From NCBI GenBank assembly GCA_040902925.1, contig JBBDWJ010000321.1:1-64000 (forward strand): a DNA stretch of 64,000 bases. Reading direction: 5' to 3'. This stretch comes from JBBDWJ01 sp040902925 (GTDB lineage: Bacteria; Acidobacteriota; Terriglobia; Bryobacterales; UBA6623). The notes beneath the pieces were generated by a model that was not told where the DNA came from, did not search any database, and saw nothing but the letters and a program-made list of their open reading frames with translations. This document shows, piece after piece, positions 28,035 through 36,405 of the stretch; positions within the stretch are counted from its first letter, which is position 1; the number at the start of each line of letters is the position of its first letter. A program made the position numbers and the translations under genes.

Positions 28035-28193
28035 TGCGGGGCGGGGACAGTTACCTCAGTGTGGGGTCACCCGCGGCAGGTACTGTGTGCGGGGCGGGGA
28101 CTGCGGGGCGCGGACAAGTGCGGGGCGGGGACAGTCACCCGCCGTACAACACGGGTATTTGGTCGAAGGTGCGGAGGGCGGGTGACTGTCCCC
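28035..28193. repeat. REP-like GGGGACAGTCACC inverted repeats
   Basis: GTGCGGGGCGGGGACAGTTACC (28034-28055), a partial copy near 28088, and GTGCGGGGCGGGGACAGTCACC (28119-28140) repeat in one direction. The last copy pairs with an inverted copy: GGGGACAGTCACCCGCC at 28127-28143 against 28177-28193, a perfect 17-bp stem with a 33-base loop. This architecture is typical of REP/BIME elements mobilised by RAYT transposases; no RAYT gene is in the window. Confidence 0.75.
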
Positions 28194-28230
28194 ATCGCGC
28201 ACTTACGCCCGCATCGGCAGCGAAGCTAAA

Positions 28231-28776
28231 CTACGCCGGTTCTGTTTCCAGCGCGAAGACGCGTTCGAACTCCGCGACGGCGTGCGGACCCAGCCGCTCG
28301 GCCATGCGGCGGTATGCGTCGCGGCGAAAGTCCCATTCCTTCGACCGCGGGATCTGTTCCAAACGATCAACCAACTGGATCCGAAGCAGATCGTCGAAGT
28401 CCTGCTCCGATATCGCGATCGGCTCGCCCGTAAGACGGTCCGTCATCTGGTACGGAGGAGTGCCGCGCTCGATTTCCTGATCGAGCGAGTCGTAAACGAC
28501 GGCGCAGAACAGGTACGCTAGGCGCTCGGCCCGCTCGCCGATCAGCGCTTGCACGTCGGCGCGGCGCTCCAAGGGCAGCTTGAACTTTTGGAAAAGTCCT
28601 GTGCCGTAGATCGAATGGAAGAGCCCACCGTGGGCGACATCGTCGTCGTAACCCCATTTCTTCAGGTCGCGATAGACCGACACAATATGTCCCAAGTAGG
28701 AGCCGCCCGTGTGCGGCACATCGGCGGCGGCTGCCTGGCGGAGAAAAGCGATCATTTCATCGAAGGAAGCGGGCAT
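28231..28776 (-). CDS. DUF6817-like (HD-related) protein
   Basis: A 181-residue cytoplasmic protein. The core HTGGSYLGHIVSVYRDLKKWG followed by VAHGGLFHSIYGT places conserved His and Asp/Tyr residues as in a family I recall as DUF6817, which is distantly related to HD-type hydrolases. The sequence shows several spaced His residues but not a canonical HD doublet. No signal peptide or membrane segment. ATG 28776 has TCAGGAG upstream. It stands alone between the REP-like array and the SGNH hydrolase. The function is unknown. Confidence 0.6.
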   Translation of the reverse strand: MPASFDEMIAFLRQAAAADVPHTGGSYLGHIVSVYRDLKKWGYDDDVAHGGLFHSIYGTGLFQKFKLPLERRADVQALIGERAERLAYLFCAVVYDSLDQEIERGTPPYQMTDRLTGEPIAISEQDFDDLLRIQLVDRLEQIPRSKEWDFRRDAYRRMAERLGPHAVAEFERVFALETEPA

Positions 28777-28991
28777 GGTTACTCCTGAAGTTCAACGACT
28801 CAGCAGAGCTCAATGACCTAACAATCTAGCGAGGAGTTGCCGTTGAATGCAAATGCGAGCCGGTGGGTCAGTAACAGGTTCTTTTGAATCCCAAGTAGCA
28901 ACGGTCCGTCGCTGCACCGTCAACAAGGCCGAACCCGCGAACCCGCGAGACTGGTGGCTTTTCGCGGCTGATTCGTCTACCATCTTGGGTC

Positions 28992-29708
28992 ATGAGATGC
29001 TCTGTTAAGACTTTCCTGGCTTTCTTGCTTCTCGCAGGTGTTGCGTTTGCGAACACGGCCATCGAGCCCGTTCCTCGAGATGAGAAATGGGTGGGGCGGC
29101 ATGAGGGTTTTGTTGCTGAGGCCCAGAAGGGCGGCATCGACCTTTTGTTTCTCGGGGACTCGATCACCGATGGCTGGCGTACGCGGGGCAAAGAGGTTTG
29201 GGATCGTGAGTATACGCCGCTGAACGCCGCGAATTTTGGGATCGGAGGCGATCGCACCGAACATGTTCTGTGGCGGCTGCGCAATGGCGAGGCCGAGGGC
29301 TATAAGCCCAAGCTGGTTGTGCTCATGATCGGCACGAACAATACCGGCTTCGAACGGGACAAGACGACGCCGCGCAATACGCCGTCTGAGATCGTGGAAG
29401 GCGTTACCACGATCGTCAAGGATTTGCGCTCAGACTTTCCCGATGCGAAGATTCTGCTGCTTGCCATCTTTCCGCGCGGCGAGAAGGACTCGTTGCAGCG
29501 CGGTCAGGTTGCCGAGGTTAACAAGCAGATCGCGAAGTTGCACGACGGCTCGCACGTCCACTACCTCGACATCGGCGCGAAATTTCTCGATGCGGAGGGG
29601 AATATCCCCGCCGACATCATGCCGGACTTGCTGCATCCCCACGAGAAGGGTTATGGGATTTGGGCGGATGCGATCCGCGAGCCAGTGAAGCGGCTGATGG
29701 GGAAATGA
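28992..29708 (+). CDS. Secreted SGNH/GDSL-family hydrolase
   Basis: Esterase or acylhydrolase of the SGNH fold, related to platelet-activating-factor acetylhydrolase-like bacterial proteins. The 238-residue precursor has a signal peptide (cleavage near AFA-NTA). The blocks are present: I, FLGDSITDGW with the nucleophile Ser; II, NFGIGGDRTEHVLWRL; III, VLMIGTNNTG with the oxyanion Asn; V, DLLHPHEKGYGIWADA with catalytic Asp and His. It probably acts outside the cytoplasm on acetylated or acylated sugars; the substrate is inference. Confidence 0.9.
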   Translation: MRCSVKTFLAFLLLAGVAFANTAIEPVPRDEKWVGRHEGFVAEAQKGGIDLLFLGDSITDGWRTRGKEVWDREYTPLNAANFGIGGDRTEHVLWRLRNGEAEGYKPKLVVLMIGTNNTGFERDKTTPRNTPSEIVEGVTTIVKDLRSDFPDAKILLLAIFPRGEKDSLQRGQVAEVNKQIAKLHDGSHVHYLDIGAKFLDAEGNIPADIMPDLLHPHEKGYGIWADAIREPVKRLMGK

Positions 29709-29750
29709 CGCGGCCCGATCGGGTTTCCAGGCATCTGGTCATCTAGAACA

Positions 29751-29772
29751 GGACCGCCAAGCGTGCCGGTCC
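29751..29772. repeat. 3'-end hairpin repeat C, copy 1
   Basis: GGACCG and CGGTCC form a stem around a 10-base loop, ending at the base before the stop codon of the minus-strand gene at 29773. A related hairpin with the same continuation CCGGTCCTCACTG lies at 59802-59823 beside another minus-strand stop. No T-tract follows. Confidence 0.55.
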
Positions 29773-31422
29773 TCACTGCTTGGGGCGGAGGCGGCGGAAG
29801 CCGTCGGGCCCACCGATTTCCTTATCCGTCTCGAGCTTCTGAAAGTACTCGACCACTTCACTCCAGATTAGCTCGGGATTGTCCTTTTCCACCCAGCCCC
29901 ATTCGGGTTGCGGCTTATCGGCGAACAAGCGCTTGGAAACCCACACCTCGCCGTCTTGATCCCATGCGCGCCGGATTGCTTGCGAAACACGCTGCGGCCA
30001 CTGGCCTGCCTGGGCGTCCATCGGATCGGTCAGATAGTAGACGGGTAGTTGTGTTTCGAGCGCCAAGGGATGAAACGGGAAGCGGTGGTAGAAATCGTGG
30101 ATGCCGTCGCGGAAGGAAAGCAACACGACGCGGCTCGCCGGCGGCAGAACTTGTTTGGCGGCCTCGATGCGATCGATGTCCGGCTCGAACTGCTGCCGGG
30201 CTGTGGCGACCGCGTAGTTGGGAAGATTGACGCCAATCATGGCGACGAGCAGGATCGCTAGCGCCGCCTGCGTGGGACGCCGCCAGGAAAAGTCGCGGCA
30301 AAGATAGGCCACAACAACGATCAGCATCGGGTAAAGCGGAAGGTAACGCTCGGCGCTGCCGGCTTCGTATGCCAGCGCGAAGGAAAGCAGCCCGGCGGCG
30401 GAGGCGGCGAGCGGCAACAGCAGTTTGCGGCCCGCTTGTGTAGTCGCGAGGCCGAACAGCGTGAGACCGAGAACGCAGTGGACGAGCAGGATCTTCCATA
30501 GGCTTGCCGTGAGAAGGTCCCACAGAGTGGTTTGCGCGTAGGGGTCGCCGAGCATGTAGCGCTTGATCGTCATGCCATCGTTGCCGAGATCCAGAAAGGC
30601 GCGCGGGATGCCGGCGCCGATGCGCAGCCAGTTGCGTGTTTGCGCATAGCCGTGACCCGCGTCGGAGATCCATGCGTGCAGGCCGGCCACGGAATCGACA
30701 TGGAGAACAGCCGCCGCCATGCCGTACAGCAACGTCCCGATGATCAATGTGGCGACGGTCAACCGCGCGACGAACACGAGACGCTGGCGGCCTTCCGCCG
30801 TGTTCAACGCCAGCGAATCACGGCGCCAGACGATGGCGAGCACGGCCGCGCCGGGCAGCGAGAAAAGATAGGCCACCCACAGAGTGCAGGAAACGGCGAG
30901 TGCGGCTCCGGCGGTGCAGGCTGCGCCCCAAGTGAGACGGCCGGTTTTTGCCGCGGAGACGACTAGGGCGATGCCGGCTAATTGCATGGCAAGGCCTGGG
31001 ACGTAGGCCGTGCCGGTTTGCGACATGTTGAGGAAAGCGCTGCTCACCAGCAAACCAGTGCTGACGGCGAAGGCTATTGTTGTGCTGCCCGAGACTTTTT
31101 CGGCGAGGAAGAAGGCCAGAAGAACGCTTGCCAGCCCGGCGGCCAGGTTGATGGCGATCAGCGGGGGAAAGACGGCGAAGTAGCTTTGGCCGATGCGCGG
31201 GCGCGTCCAGCGTTCGGTCAACTCGTTGGCAAGCCAGCCAGTGGGGCGCCATAGCAAGTGCCCAAAATCCCACAGGTGCGGCTCAGTGATCGACGCGGCG
31301 TGTTGGATGTCGGCCGCGTACATGTTTGTATCGCTGTAGGATTGCGGTGCGGTGAGCAGGACGACGGCGAGGAACAGAAGAGCGATCGCTCCGTAGGATT
31401 GTGCTTTGGAGGGCTTCGGCAT
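29773..31422 (-). CDS. Polytopic membrane glycosyltransferase-like protein
   Basis: A 549-residue protein with about eleven membrane helices and a soluble C-terminal tail of some 130 residues. The acidic first loop (SYSDTNMYAADIQHA) and overall shape resemble GT-C-type glycosyltransferases and their homologues of unknown activity, but no diagnostic motif is certain. The tail contains FRDGIHDFYHRFPFHP and ends WSEVVEYFQKLETDKE. It is monocistronic. ATG 31422. Its stop abuts hairpin repeat C. A role in moving sugars from lipid carriers to envelope polymers is plausible, not shown. Confidence 0.6.
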   Translation of the reverse strand: MPKPSKAQSYGAIALLFLAVVLLTAPQSYSDTNMYAADIQHAASITEPHLWDFGHLLWRPTGWLANELTERWTRPRIGQSYFAVFPPLIAINLAAGLASVLLAFFLAEKVSGSTTIAFAVSTGLLVSSAFLNMSQTGTAYVPGLAMQLAGIALVVSAAKTGRLTWGAACTAGAALAVSCTLWVAYLFSLPGAAVLAIVWRRDSLALNTAEGRQRLVFVARLTVATLIIGTLLYGMAAAVLHVDSVAGLHAWISDAGHGYAQTRNWLRIGAGIPRAFLDLGNDGMTIKRYMLGDPYAQTTLWDLLTASLWKILLVHCVLGLTLFGLATTQAGRKLLLPLAASAAGLLSFALAYEAGSAERYLPLYPMLIVVVAYLCRDFSWRRPTQAALAILLVAMIGVNLPNYAVATARQQFEPDIDRIEAAKQVLPPASRVVLLSFRDGIHDFYHRFPFHPLALETQLPVYYLTDPMDAQAGQWPQRVSQAIRRAWDQDGEVWVSKRLFADKPQPEWGWVEKDNPELIWSEVVEYFQKLETDKEIGGPDGFRRLRPKQ

Positions 31423-31520
31423 GCAGGTTGAGCGCGCTTGGACCGCGTGCGCTTAGCGATAGTCGCCGCGTGGCGTTATTCACAAGTCAGCAGCTTGCGA
31501 GATTGGGGTAGGGCGTCCCG

Positions 31521-31562
31521 CCGAGCGGAGGCTCGACGGTGCAAGCTGAGAGCTTGCGCCAC
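31521..31562. repeat. Dispersed repeat A, copy 1
   Basis: On the minus strand it reads GTGGCGCAAGCTCTCAGC, continues TTGCACCGTCGAGCC, and ends TCCGCTCG. It contains hairpins GCAAGCT/AGCTTGC and CGAGC/GCTCG. A near-identical copy begins at 54734 and part of a third lies at 54908. It starts eight bases beyond the stop codon of the ADOP remnant. Confidence 0.7.
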
Positions 31563-31570
31563 GGACTCCT

Positions 31571-31720
31571 TCATTCATACCGCAATGCGTTCACCGGATG
31601 CACGCGCGTGGCGCGGCGGGCGGGTAGATAGCTTGCGAGCATCGCGGCTGTGGCGAGGGCCAACGATAGTCCTTCGAGGACAAGGGGGTCTGTGGAGCTT
31701 AGTGATTTTCTCAGAATCGC
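31571..31720 (-). pseudogene. ADOP/MacB-type permease, C-terminal fragment
   Basis: The last 40 or so codons before the stop at 31571 read LALATAAMLASYLPARRATR then VHPVNALRYE. This is the characteristic end of the FtsX/MacB-like ABC permeases expanded in Acidobacteriota (ADOP family), in which the final helix leads into PARRA-x-x-x-P-x-x-ALRxE. The usual remaining 750 or so residues are missing; upstream sequence in this frame (rich in Arg/Ser/Pro) is unrelated. It is a deletion remnant with repeat A at its 3' end. Confidence 0.7.
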
Positions 31721-32034
31721 GGAGATGGCGTCCAAGCGCGGTGGAGGGAAAGCCACAGCCTTGACCGCGCACCGGGGACCCGTCAGAAAGCCTGGGCGGC
31801 GCCTCAGAGGTTTCAATGTGGGATAATTTCGGCGAGTCGTGCTTCTAAGCCGGGCGCGCTGCAAGTTCCTGAGCGCCGTTAGAGCGGTTAGAGTGCTAGG
31901 CCCAAGCTCCAATTCATGCCCTTCCTTAACGTAACTTTGGCGCGATTCGAGTAACCCAGGGGGGCCGCGTACCGCCCTAGAGGAGAACCATGATGAGGAG
32001 TTCTTGGGAGCGAGATCACTTTCTAGGAGGAAAG
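31721..32034. other. Intergenic leader before the beta-propeller gene
   Basis: No gene is seen from the ADOP remnant to the next start. Two ribosome-site/ATG pairs lie close together: AGGAGAACC before ATG 31990 and AGGAGGAAAG before ATG 32035, in the same frame. Nothing else stands out. Confidence 0.45.
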
Positions 32035-33141
32035 ATGAGAGGACTGAAGATTCAGGTATTGTGCCTGATGATACTTTTGGCGGCTTGCGTTGCTGGAGCC
32101 GCGACCCACGAAGGGCTTGCCACGCTGAAAAGCGGCAAAGCGGCATTGCAGTCAGCCGGCGTTTTGGCGTTCGGGCCTGACGGAATTCTTTTCGTCGGCG
32201 ATTCACAGGGCGCGAAGGTATTTGCGCTTGACACGGCTGATCGCGACGCCGGATCGGGCAAGGTAAATATCTCCGGCATCAACGAAAAGGTTGCCGCGAT
32301 GCTCGGGACCGCCGCCGATCAGGTGCTGATCAACGACATGGCGGTCAACCCGATTTCGAAGAAGGTGTATTTTTCCGTGTCGCGTGGGCGGGGGCCGGAT
32401 GCGACACCGGTTATCTTGCGGGTGGGCTCGGCGGGCAAAATCGAAGAGCTTGCACTCGACAACATCAAGCACGACAGCGTCGAGATCGGCAACGCGGTGA
32501 GCGCTGACGCTAAGGACCGCCGCGGCGACAGTCTGCGCATGCAGGCGATCACGGATTTGCACTACGTCGATGGCCAGGTGTTTATTGCCGGCCTCTCGAA
32601 TGAAGAGTTTTCATCGAACCTTCGCTCGGTGTCTTTCCCATTCGCGACGGCCGACAAAGGGTCGAGCGTCGAGATTTTCCACGGCGCTCACGGGCGCTGG
32701 GAGACTAACTCGCCGGTTCGCACTTTTGTGCCGTATGAAGTGCAAGCCGAGACGAACCTGCTGGCCGCTTATACCTGCACGCCGCTGGTACGATTCCCGG
32801 TATCGAAGCTGAAACCGGGGACCAAAGTCGTCGGCACGACGATCGCCGAGTTGGGCAACCGCAACCGGCCGCTCGACATGATCGTTTACAAGCAGGGCGG
32901 CGTCGATCAGTTGCTGATGACCAATAGCAGCCGCGGCGTGATGAAGATGGCGATGACGGACGTCGGCAAGTACGATGCCATCACCGAGCCGGTGAAGGAA
33001 GAGAAAAGCGGACTGCCGTACGAGACGATCGAGCAACTCAAAGGTATCGAGCAACTCGACCAGCTCGACGACACGAGCGTGGTGATTTTGGCGCGCGCCG
33101 AGAGTGGATCGCTTGATCTGAAGACGATTCCGCTGCCCTAG
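32035..33141 (+). CDS. Secreted protein, probable beta-propeller, unknown function
   Basis: A 368-residue exported protein. ATG 32035 is preferred because it follows AGGAGG and is directly followed by a signal peptide (MRGLKIQVLCLMILLAACVAG); ATG 31990 is the in-frame alternative. The mature chain has propeller-like blades such as AFGPDGILFVGDSQGAKVFAL, MAVNPISKKVYFSVSRG and DLHYVDGQVFIAGLS. No catalytic motif is recognised. It may be a surface or periplasmic sensor or binding protein. The downstream secreted gene (33330) follows after 188 bases in the same direction. Confidence 0.7.
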   Translation: MRGLKIQVLCLMILLAACVAGAATHEGLATLKSGKAALQSAGVLAFGPDGILFVGDSQGAKVFALDTADRDAGSGKVNISGINEKVAAMLGTAADQVLINDMAVNPISKKVYFSVSRGRGPDATPVILRVGSAGKIEELALDNIKHDSVEIGNAVSADAKDRRGDSLRMQAITDLHYVDGQVFIAGLSNEEFSSNLRSVSFPFATADKGSSVEIFHGAHGRWETNSPVRTFVPYEVQAETNLLAAYTCTPLVRFPVSKLKPGTKVVGTTIAELGNRNRPLDMIVYKQGGVDQLLMTNSSRGVMKMAMTDVGKYDAITEPVKEEKSGLPYETIEQLKGIEQLDQLDDTSVVILARAESGSLDLKTIPLP

Positions 33142-33329
33142 GTTCGCGTTTGCCGCAAGCGGCGAGTTGCGGAGTGGAGCATAGCGTCGCGCAGGCCCGC
33201 GCGATTGGAATGGGTCCGGGCTCAGGCGCTCAACCCTGAGCCCGGCGGTTTCGTGGCGCGCTTCGAAGGCGGCGACCCCAGTCGATATGCTCGACCGCCG
33301 CCAACGCCTCGCGCGACGATTCGACGGAA

Positions 33330-34490
33330 ATGTCTGCGAAGCCCATGGGATCACGTTCCGTTCTCGCTTCTCTCGCTGTTTTTGTGTCGCTGTCGGGCGC
33401 CGCTTTTTGCCAACAACCCCCTGCCATCCATTTCAACGGTGATGCCGCGAAGCCGGTGTTCGAGCTGCGCGGCTGGAAAGACGCCAGCCCAGTGACGCCG
33501 CCGAACGCCTCGGCGCGGGATCAGTGGCAACTCGTTTTCGCTGTCTTCGTCGCGCAGGCCGATGCGGGCTCCGAAGTTCCGCCGCTTTCAGGGGCCTACG
33601 ATCTGCGGGACGCGACTTTGTTCTTTGTGCCGCGCTATCCGCTTCAGCCGGGGCTCAGCTACCGTGCCGTGTTCTCCGGCGCTGGCGGTGCGCCCGGCGG
33701 CGAGGGTTTGGTCGAGACTTTCTCGATTCCCAGAACGGATGCGGGTCCTCAAACGTTTGTCGAGCAGGTTTACCCCACTGCAAACAGGCTTCCCGAGAAT
33801 CTGCTGAAGCTCTATATCCACTTTTCGGCGCCGATGAGCCGCGGGGAAGCTTACCAGCGGGCTTCGCTGCTGGATAGCACGGGGACGCGCATCGACTTTC
33901 CGTTTCTGGAACTGGATCAGGAGCTTTGGGACCCCGAGGGCCGGCGGCTCACACTGCTGTTTGATCCGGGGCGGGTGAAGCGCGATCTGCTGCCCAACCG
34001 CGAGGTTGGCTCGCCGCTCCGCGAAGGGGAGCGCTATGTGCTTGTGGTTGATGGCGGCTGGCTCGATGCGAGCGGACGCCCGTTGAGGGCGGCGTTTCGC
34101 AAGTCATTCGAAGTGGGTCCACCGGATCACGAAACGCCGAGTGAAAAGAGCTGGCGGATTGAGCCGCCCAAGGCCGGCACCCAGGACCCTCTGGCGGTGC
34201 GTTTTCCCGAGCCGATGGATCAGGCGCTATTGGTCCGTGTGATTGATATTAAAACGCCCGCGGGAGAAAAACTCGCAGGCTCCATCGGGGTCGATGAGCA
34301 GGAAACCCGTTGGCAATTTCGTCCCGAGGAGCCCTGGAAAGCGGGGGACTATTTGATCGATACCGCGACTTTGCTCGAGGACCTGGCCGGCAACAGCCTG
34401 GCGCGGCCGTTCGAGGTGGATGTGTTCGAGAAGGTGGAGGAGCGCGTCGAGCGGGTCAGCAGAACGCTGCGATTCACCGTGGCTCGTTAG
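33330..34490 (+). CDS. Secreted protein with Ig-like (bacterial adhesin-type) domains
   Basis: A 386-residue precursor with a signal peptide ending AAFC-QQP. The rest is all-beta: segments such as LYIHFSAPMSRGEAY, LTLLFDPGRVKRDL and LAVRFPEPMDQALL, with the spacing LTVxFxxPM that marks SbsA/Big-type Ig-like domains, here at least twice. No enzyme motif is visible. It overlaps the convergent cyclase-like gene by 17 bases. ATG 33330 is used; Met at 33345 is an alternative. Function unknown. Confidence 0.7.
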   Translation: MSAKPMGSRSVLASLAVFVSLSGAAFCQQPPAIHFNGDAAKPVFELRGWKDASPVTPPNASARDQWQLVFAVFVAQADAGSEVPPLSGAYDLRDATLFFVPRYPLQPGLSYRAVFSGAGGAPGGEGLVETFSIPRTDAGPQTFVEQVYPTANRLPENLLKLYIHFSAPMSRGEAYQRASLLDSTGTRIDFPFLELDQELWDPEGRRLTLLFDPGRVKRDLLPNREVGSPLREGERYVLVVDGGWLDASGRPLRAAFRKSFEVGPPDHETPSEKSWRIEPPKAGTQDPLAVRFPEPMDQALLVRVIDIKTPAGEKLAGSIGVDEQETRWQFRPEEPWKAGDYLIDTATLLEDLAGNSLARPFEVDVFEKVEERVERVSRTLRFTVAR

Positions 34491-35526
34491 CGTCTTCGTG
34501 ATTTCTGGTCTTCAACAGGGCAAGCGTCGCCCAGCCGCTCGTTGAAATATGTTGGGCGTAGCTTTGGGAACCGGACGGCCGCGTCGTCTCGATCCAGCCG
34601 CCGACGGGAAGCTGCACGCCGATCAAATAGTTGCGCCCCTGGGCGATTGCCTTCTCGGCCGCCTCTTGATCTATCGCATTCACGCCGGACGCCGCTGCCA
34701 ACGCTAGTAACGCCACCGCGGCGTCGAAAGGCTCCGAGGGCGATTTGGGATAAGGGCCCCAACCTCCGTCGCTATTTTGATTGGCAACAAGGCGCTCGAT
34801 CAGGCCGTGGTGTTTCTGCTGCAGGGACGCGTTTGGTTCGGGCGGGGCGGGGAACTGGGCCGTGCCCTTCAGGCGGTCGGCAAGCGCCAGCGCAACCGCG
34901 CACACATCGACGGTGGCGGCGGGCTTAGCGGACATGAACCAGGCGTCGGTGCGCGCGACGGCGTCGGCAAAGCGCGATTCGCCCGATACGGTGAGCGTTC
35001 GCCGCGCCATGTAGGTTCCCAGAGCGTCGCCGTACGTCGCGGGCGAACCGACGACGCCGGGGACATCGACATCCCACGAGCCATCGTCTTCCTGGTCCAT
35101 GAGCAGGCGGTCCGCGGCCAGCGTGAGCGCTTTCTTATCGTTGACCGCGGCGGTCTGAACGGCCTCGGTGAGCGCGGCGGCAAACTGGATGCGCGCCAGC
35201 TTGAGGTCGCTGAAGCCTGGGTCGCCCTTTGGATCGTCCCATGCGGGAGGATCGAGCAGCCAGGCGGTCGTTTGCTGTAGCGCATCGGGCGGCACGCGGT
35301 GAGAAAGCGCGCGGGCTACATAGAGGGCTCGCGCGGCATCCCCGTTGTTGTGGCACGAAAAGCAGTGGTTCTGGCGGGGCCAGTTGGGGACTTCCTGGGA
35401 AAGGTAGGCGACAGCGCGCTGCTCGGCGTCGGTTGGCGGGCTCTGCGGGTCCGCTGCGCTGAGGACGATCGAGATGGCTGCAACGATCCACCCGACCGGA
35501 GTTCGCACAAGCCTCAAGCACCGCAT
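34474..35526 (-). CDS. Exported CxxCH protein with squalene-cyclase-like repeats
   Basis: A 350-residue exported protein. ATG 35526 is chosen as it begins the signal peptide (MRCLRLVRTPVGWIVAAISI); the longer frame has no signal. NHCFSCHNNGD gives a CxxCH haem-binding motif soon after cleavage. The rest is alpha-toroid-like with QW-type repeats, DQEDDGSWDVD and NQNSDGGWGPYP, as in terpene cyclase/prenyltransferase folds. The cyclase catalytic DxDD motif is not seen, so it is probably not a hopene cyclase. Haem plus toroid is an unusual combination. It converges with 33330-34490. Role unknown. Confidence 0.7.
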   Translation of the reverse strand: MRCLRLVRTPVGWIVAAISIVLSAADPQSPPTDAEQRAVAYLSQEVPNWPRQNHCFSCHNNGDAARALYVARALSHRVPPDALQQTTAWLLDPPAWDDPKGDPGFSDLKLARIQFAAALTEAVQTAAVNDKKALTLAADRLLMDQEDDGSWDVDVPGVVGSPATYGDALGTYMARRTLTVSGESRFADAVARTDAWFMSAKPAATVDVCAVALALADRLKGTAQFPAPPEPNASLQQKHHGLIERLVANQNSDGGWGPYPKSPSEPFDAAVALLALAAASGVNAIDQEAAEKAIAQGRNYLIGVQLPVGGWIETTRPSGSQSYAQHISTSGWATLALLKTRNHEDANEPR

Positions 35527-35722
35527 CGCTTCAGTGTAGCGGTGGGGAACGAGATTCGAAAGCGTCGTGAAAGTTGCGCGCGAGACACAGAGACCGCGCG
35601 TCACGCTGGGCGCGCCGTGCCGCGGCGCTCTCTCGATCTCTTCCATCGAGGCCCAAATTTTTCCACCAAGGACGCGCCAATTAGAGGGCGGCTTCTGTGC
35701 CGATAATCGCTGCTATCGTCTA

Positions 35723-36187
35723 CTAGTCGAGCAGCTCGAGGACGACCGCCAGGTCGGTGTCAAAAGGAAGCTGTTGGGGCTCGATAGCTGAAGGGGGGAT
35801 GAGCTTCGGTCCCACGTTTTGCAGAAAATCTTTTGGGTGTTCGATAAAACGAAGGATGCCAATATATTCCGCGAAATCGTCGTACTGCTTTTGAAGCCCC
35901 ATGTTGAGCCAGATGTCGAAATGCTGCCGATGGCTTTCCTCGAGAACTCGACTGGTGACTTCCGGGGAAAACATGTACCCCAGGGCCGGATGCCAGTATC
36001 GATTCGAGCCGGCCGAGCGAAACGACGCTACCCAGAGGAGCTTGCCGAAAACCGTTGGCACCTGCGCCAGGACGCTTAGCCATGCGGATGCAGCGTTGTC
36101 GGCTTCCCGATGAAGGCGAGTTGCGCCTGCACTCATACCCATACTCATACAAGAAATATTTTGGGCTTTTGGCGGGACCCTACGCAA
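35723..36187 (-). CDS. Conserved hypothetical protein (acidobacterial family)
   Basis: A 154-residue cytoplasmic protein. Its pattern NAASAWLSVLAQVPTVFGKL, then LWVASFRSAGSNRYWHPALG, then VLEESHRQHFDIWLNMGLQ resembles a small family I recall from many acidobacterial genomes, without known function. The frame opens at ATG 36187; in-frame ATG codons at residues 14, 16 and 18 are possible true starts. Upstream lie about 218 AT-richer bases with no gene. Confidence 0.55.
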   Translation of the reverse strand: MRRVPPKAQNISCMSMGMSAGATRLHREADNAASAWLSVLAQVPTVFGKLLWVASFRSAGSNRYWHPALGYMFSPEVTSRVLEESHRQHFDIWLNMGLQKQYDDFAEYIGILRFIEHPKDFLQNVGPKLIPPSAIEPQQLPFDTDLAVVLELLD

Positions 36188-36405
36188 GCTGGTAAAAGTA
36201 CCAGGTTATTCGTTGGTTAAGGTAAAAACTCGTGTCGGTACCTTGGGTGATTGTCCTATCCGATCCATTAAAAGGCTTTGCGCTTGCAAAGGGACGTAAG
36301 GTTTCCCACATCGGCGGCCAGGCTGCGCGATCCGTGAAACCAAATCATCTATCAGAGGCGCCAATAAAGGCGCCGCGCGGGCACGTAAACAATCAAGAAA
36401 ACGGG

